From a bacterium (GTDB lineage Bacteria; Fidelibacterota; Marinisomatia; Marinisomatales; JAHJCW01), in the NCBI GenBank assembly GCA_030621275.1, contig JAUXHY010000046.1:1-7804 (forward strand): DNA of 7,804 bases, in the 5' to 3' direction. This document shows, piece after piece, positions 6,463-7,804 of the stretch (position 1 is its first letter; each line of letters starts with the position of its first letter). Under the pieces are notes generated by a model. That model saw nothing but the letters and a program-made list of their open reading frames with translations. It did not search any database and was not told the DNA's origin. Position numbers and translations under genes: made by a program.

Positions 6463-7091
6463 AAATTAATATTCATAGGATAACGGCGGGACCATTTCAA
6501 GAAAACGGTTATATTGTCCACAGTGAAGGAAACTTGGATTGTATAATCATTGATCCGGGTGATAGTCCTGAACTGTATATTAAAGAAATTGGGAACCGTA
6601 ACTTAAAACCAATTGGAATTCTGAATACGCATGGGCATATTGATCATGTCCATGCGGTTCAACCTCTCAAGGATCATTATTCTATTCCATTTTATATACA
6701 TAAAGAAGAGAAGTTGATCATAGATCACTACCCGCAAGGGTGTTTAATGTATGGAATAACCGCAAATGGAAAACCTGTAGTTGATTATTGGCTTACTAAT
6801 GAAAATAGTATTACGATAGGTGATTATATTTTTAAGGTCATTCATACACCTGGACATACTCCTGGTGGTGTTTGTTATAAATTAAATAGTGATATTTTTA
6901 CAGGCGACACCTTATTTAAAGGTTCGATTGGACGCACAGATTTTCCGGGAGGTGATTATAACACATTAATGGATTCTCTTAAATTGTTAATAAAAAATGT
7001 GCCTGGTAATACTAAAGTTTATTCAGGGCACGGATATAGTACAACAATTGAAAATGAGATACTTACTAATCCCTTTTTAATGAATTTATAG
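6459..7091 (+). CDS. Metallo-beta-lactamase-fold hydrolase, glyoxalase II-like (YcbL type)
   Basis: This is a 210-residue, single-domain metallo-beta-lactamase-fold protein, probably cytoplasmic (no signal peptide), likely a thioester hydrolase of the small GloB-like group. Metal ligands are visible: THGHIDH gives His58, His60, Asp62 and His63; TPGHTPG gives His133; TGDTLF gives Asp150; and SGHGYSTT gives His191. GSIGRTDFPGGD (155-166) is characteristic of this group. The C-terminal glutathione-thioester-binding domain of true glyoxalase II is absent, so the physiological substrate is open. The start is taken as TTG 6459, whose TTGA overlaps the GAPDH stop and so gives stop-restart coupling without a Shine-Dalgarno; family homology begins right there (KINIHRITAGPFQENGY). 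If it acts on S-lactoyl thioesters, its place beside triose-phosphate enzymes would fit methylglyoxal clearance, which is inference. Confidence 0.88.
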   Translation: MKINIHRITAGPFQENGYIVHSEGNLDCIIIDPGDSPELYIKEIGNRNLKPIGILNTHGHIDHVHAVQPLKDHYSIPFYIHKEEKLIIDHYPQGCLMYGITANGKPVVDYWLTNENSITIGDYIFKVIHTPGHTPGGVCYKLNSDIFTGDTLFKGSIGRTDFPGGDYNTLMDSLKLLIKNVPGNTKVYSGHGYSTTIENEILTNPFLMNL

Positions 7092-7100
7092 CACAAAAAA

Positions 7101-7804
7101 ATGAAAGTAACTGACCATTTTAAAAAATCAAAGAAAGCGCTTTTTAGTTATGAAATAATTCCGCCCAAACGTGGTAGAAGTATTGATAGTGTTTTTGAGT
7201 TAATTGAACAGTTACTTCCCTATGAACCGCCATTTATTGATTTAACTAGTAGGTCTGCTGAAGTCTATTATGAGGAACTTGAAGATGGTGCATTACGAAG
7301 ACATGCAAAGCGTAAACGACCTGGTACTATCGGGTTAAGCGCAGCAATAAAAAACAGATATGATATTGAAACGGTACCGCATATTCTCTGTAAAGGTTTT
7401 ACTAAAGAAGAAACTGAAGATGCTCTGATAGAATTAAATTTTTTAGGTATTAATAATATATTGGCTGTGCAAGGGGACGAATTACGACTAATGTCTCCTG
7501 ATAAAACGGGCAAGACACACAACTTCTTCGCTTCAGATTTGGTTAAACAAATTAACAATATGAATTCTGGTCAATACTTAGAAGAGTTGAGCGGCGCATC
7601 ACCGACCGATTTTTGTATCGGAGTTGCAGGATATCCTGAAAAGCATTTGGAAGCTCCGAATATTGAAAGCGATTTAAAATATTTAAAACAAAAGGTGGAT
7701 GCCGGAGCAGATTATATCGTAACACAAATGGGTTTCGATAATAAAAAATATTTTGATTTTGTCAAACAGTGCAAAGCTATCGGAATTAAGATTCCGATAA
7801 TACC
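7101..7804 (+). CDS. metF: 5,10-methylenetetrahydrofolate reductase, N-terminal part (3' end outside window)
   Basis: MetF reduces 5,10-methylene-THF to 5-methyl-THF using FAD, supplying methyl groups for methionine synthesis. The frame stays open from the ATG at 7101 to the right edge, giving 234 complete codons of a usual length near 300-320. FSYEIIPPKRG holds the catalytic Glu18 (E. coli Glu28). VPHIL has the FAD-contacting His94. ILAVQGDE matches the ALRGD motif, with Asp126 (E. coli Asp120) kept but Arg replaced by Gln124. GVAGYPEKHLEAP, LKQKVDAGADYIVTQ and FDNKKYFDFV follow in order. The wording closely resembles Bacteroidetes MetF. The TQFFFD motif reads TQMGFD here. It starts nine bases after the hydrolase with no Shine-Dalgarno but an A-rich leader, so coupling or A-rich initiation is likely. 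The function call is secure; the effect of the substitutions is unknown. Confidence 0.95.
   Translation, partial: MKVTDHFKKSKKALFSYEIIPPKRGRSIDSVFELIEQLLPYEPPFIDLTSRSAEVYYEELEDGALRRHAKRKRPGTIGLSAAIKNRYDIETVPHILCKGFTKEETEDALIELNFLGINNILAVQGDELRLMSPDKTGKTHNFFASDLVKQINNMNSGQYLEELSGASPTDFCIGVAGYPEKHLEAPNIESDLKYLKQKVDAGADYIVTQMGFDNKKYFDFVKQCKAIGIKIPII

Larger units (their letters stand above)
2..7804 (+). other. Probable single transcription unit of eight co-directional genes
   Basis: Junctions are: ispH-pdxS 8-base overlap, pdxS-pdxT 1 base, pdxT-dxs 4, dxs-mutase 18, mutase-GAPDH 35, GAPDH-hydrolase 4-base overlap, hydrolase-metF 9. No intrinsic terminator is seen between any pair, and there is no gene-free stretch over 35 bases. 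The promoter must lie left of the window unless an internal one is hidden in coding sequence. The boundary with the weakest support is 5363-5397. Confidence 0.6.

Noticed and set aside
7092..7100. A-run before metF as a terminator tail or slippage site
   Set aside because: There is no preceding stem-loop, the gap is only nine bases, and metF begins immediately after; an A-rich leader is the simpler reading.
7268..7558. Minus-strand open frame of 96 codons
   Set aside because: It lies fully opposite metF, whose plus-strand translation shows clear family motifs.

Overview
The window is a dense, single-strand gene block. Eight genes all read left to right, two of them cut by the window edges. 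Gaps are 1 to 35 bases and two junctions overlap, by 8 and 4 bases. No mobile element, tRNA, rRNA, CRISPR array or clear terminator is visible. The DNA is AT-rich by eye. The methylenetetrahydrofolate reductase closely resembles the Bacteroidetes form as I remember it. I therefore infer a bacterium of the Fibrobacteres-Chlorobi-Bacteroidetes (FCB) group or a nearby lineage such as Marinimicrobia; a tree of Dxs, PdxS or MetF would settle this.

Layout: (1) the C-terminal third of IspH, the last enzyme of the non-mevalonate isoprenoid pathway (2-361); (2) pdxS and pdxT, the two subunits of the DXP-independent pyridoxal 5'-phosphate synthase (354-1235, 1237-1812); (3) dxs, the first enzyme of the isoprenoid pathway (1817-3697); (4) the catalytic large subunit of a B12-dependent acyl-CoA mutase without its cobalamin domain (3716-5362); (5) an archaeal-type (type II) glyceraldehyde-3-phosphate dehydrogenase homologue (5398-6462); (6) a glyoxalase II-like metallo-beta-lactamase-fold hydrolase (6459-7091); (7) the N-terminal part of MetF (7101 to the right edge).

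A shared theme is the triose-phosphate and cofactor node. Dxs uses glyceraldehyde 3-phosphate (GAP) plus pyruvate, PdxST uses GAP plus a pentose phosphate and glutamine, and the type II GAPDH homologue would interconvert GAP and 1,3-bisphosphoglycerate. A GloB-like hydrolase could act on thioesters formed from methylglyoxal, a by-product of triose phosphates. The mutase (B12) and MetF (folate/FAD) add cofactor-dependent carbon metabolism. That these genes are functionally coupled is inference; close co-directional packing is what the sequence shows.

The two points most worth follow-up are these. The mutase has Phe and Gln where methylmalonyl-CoA mutase has its substrate-selecting Tyr and Arg, which points to isobutyryl-CoA mutase. 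The GAPDH homologue is of the archaeal type, carries the strongest ribosome binding site in the window, and has lost a normally conserved C-terminal motif. I see no evidence of an entirely new system such as a defence or mobile module.
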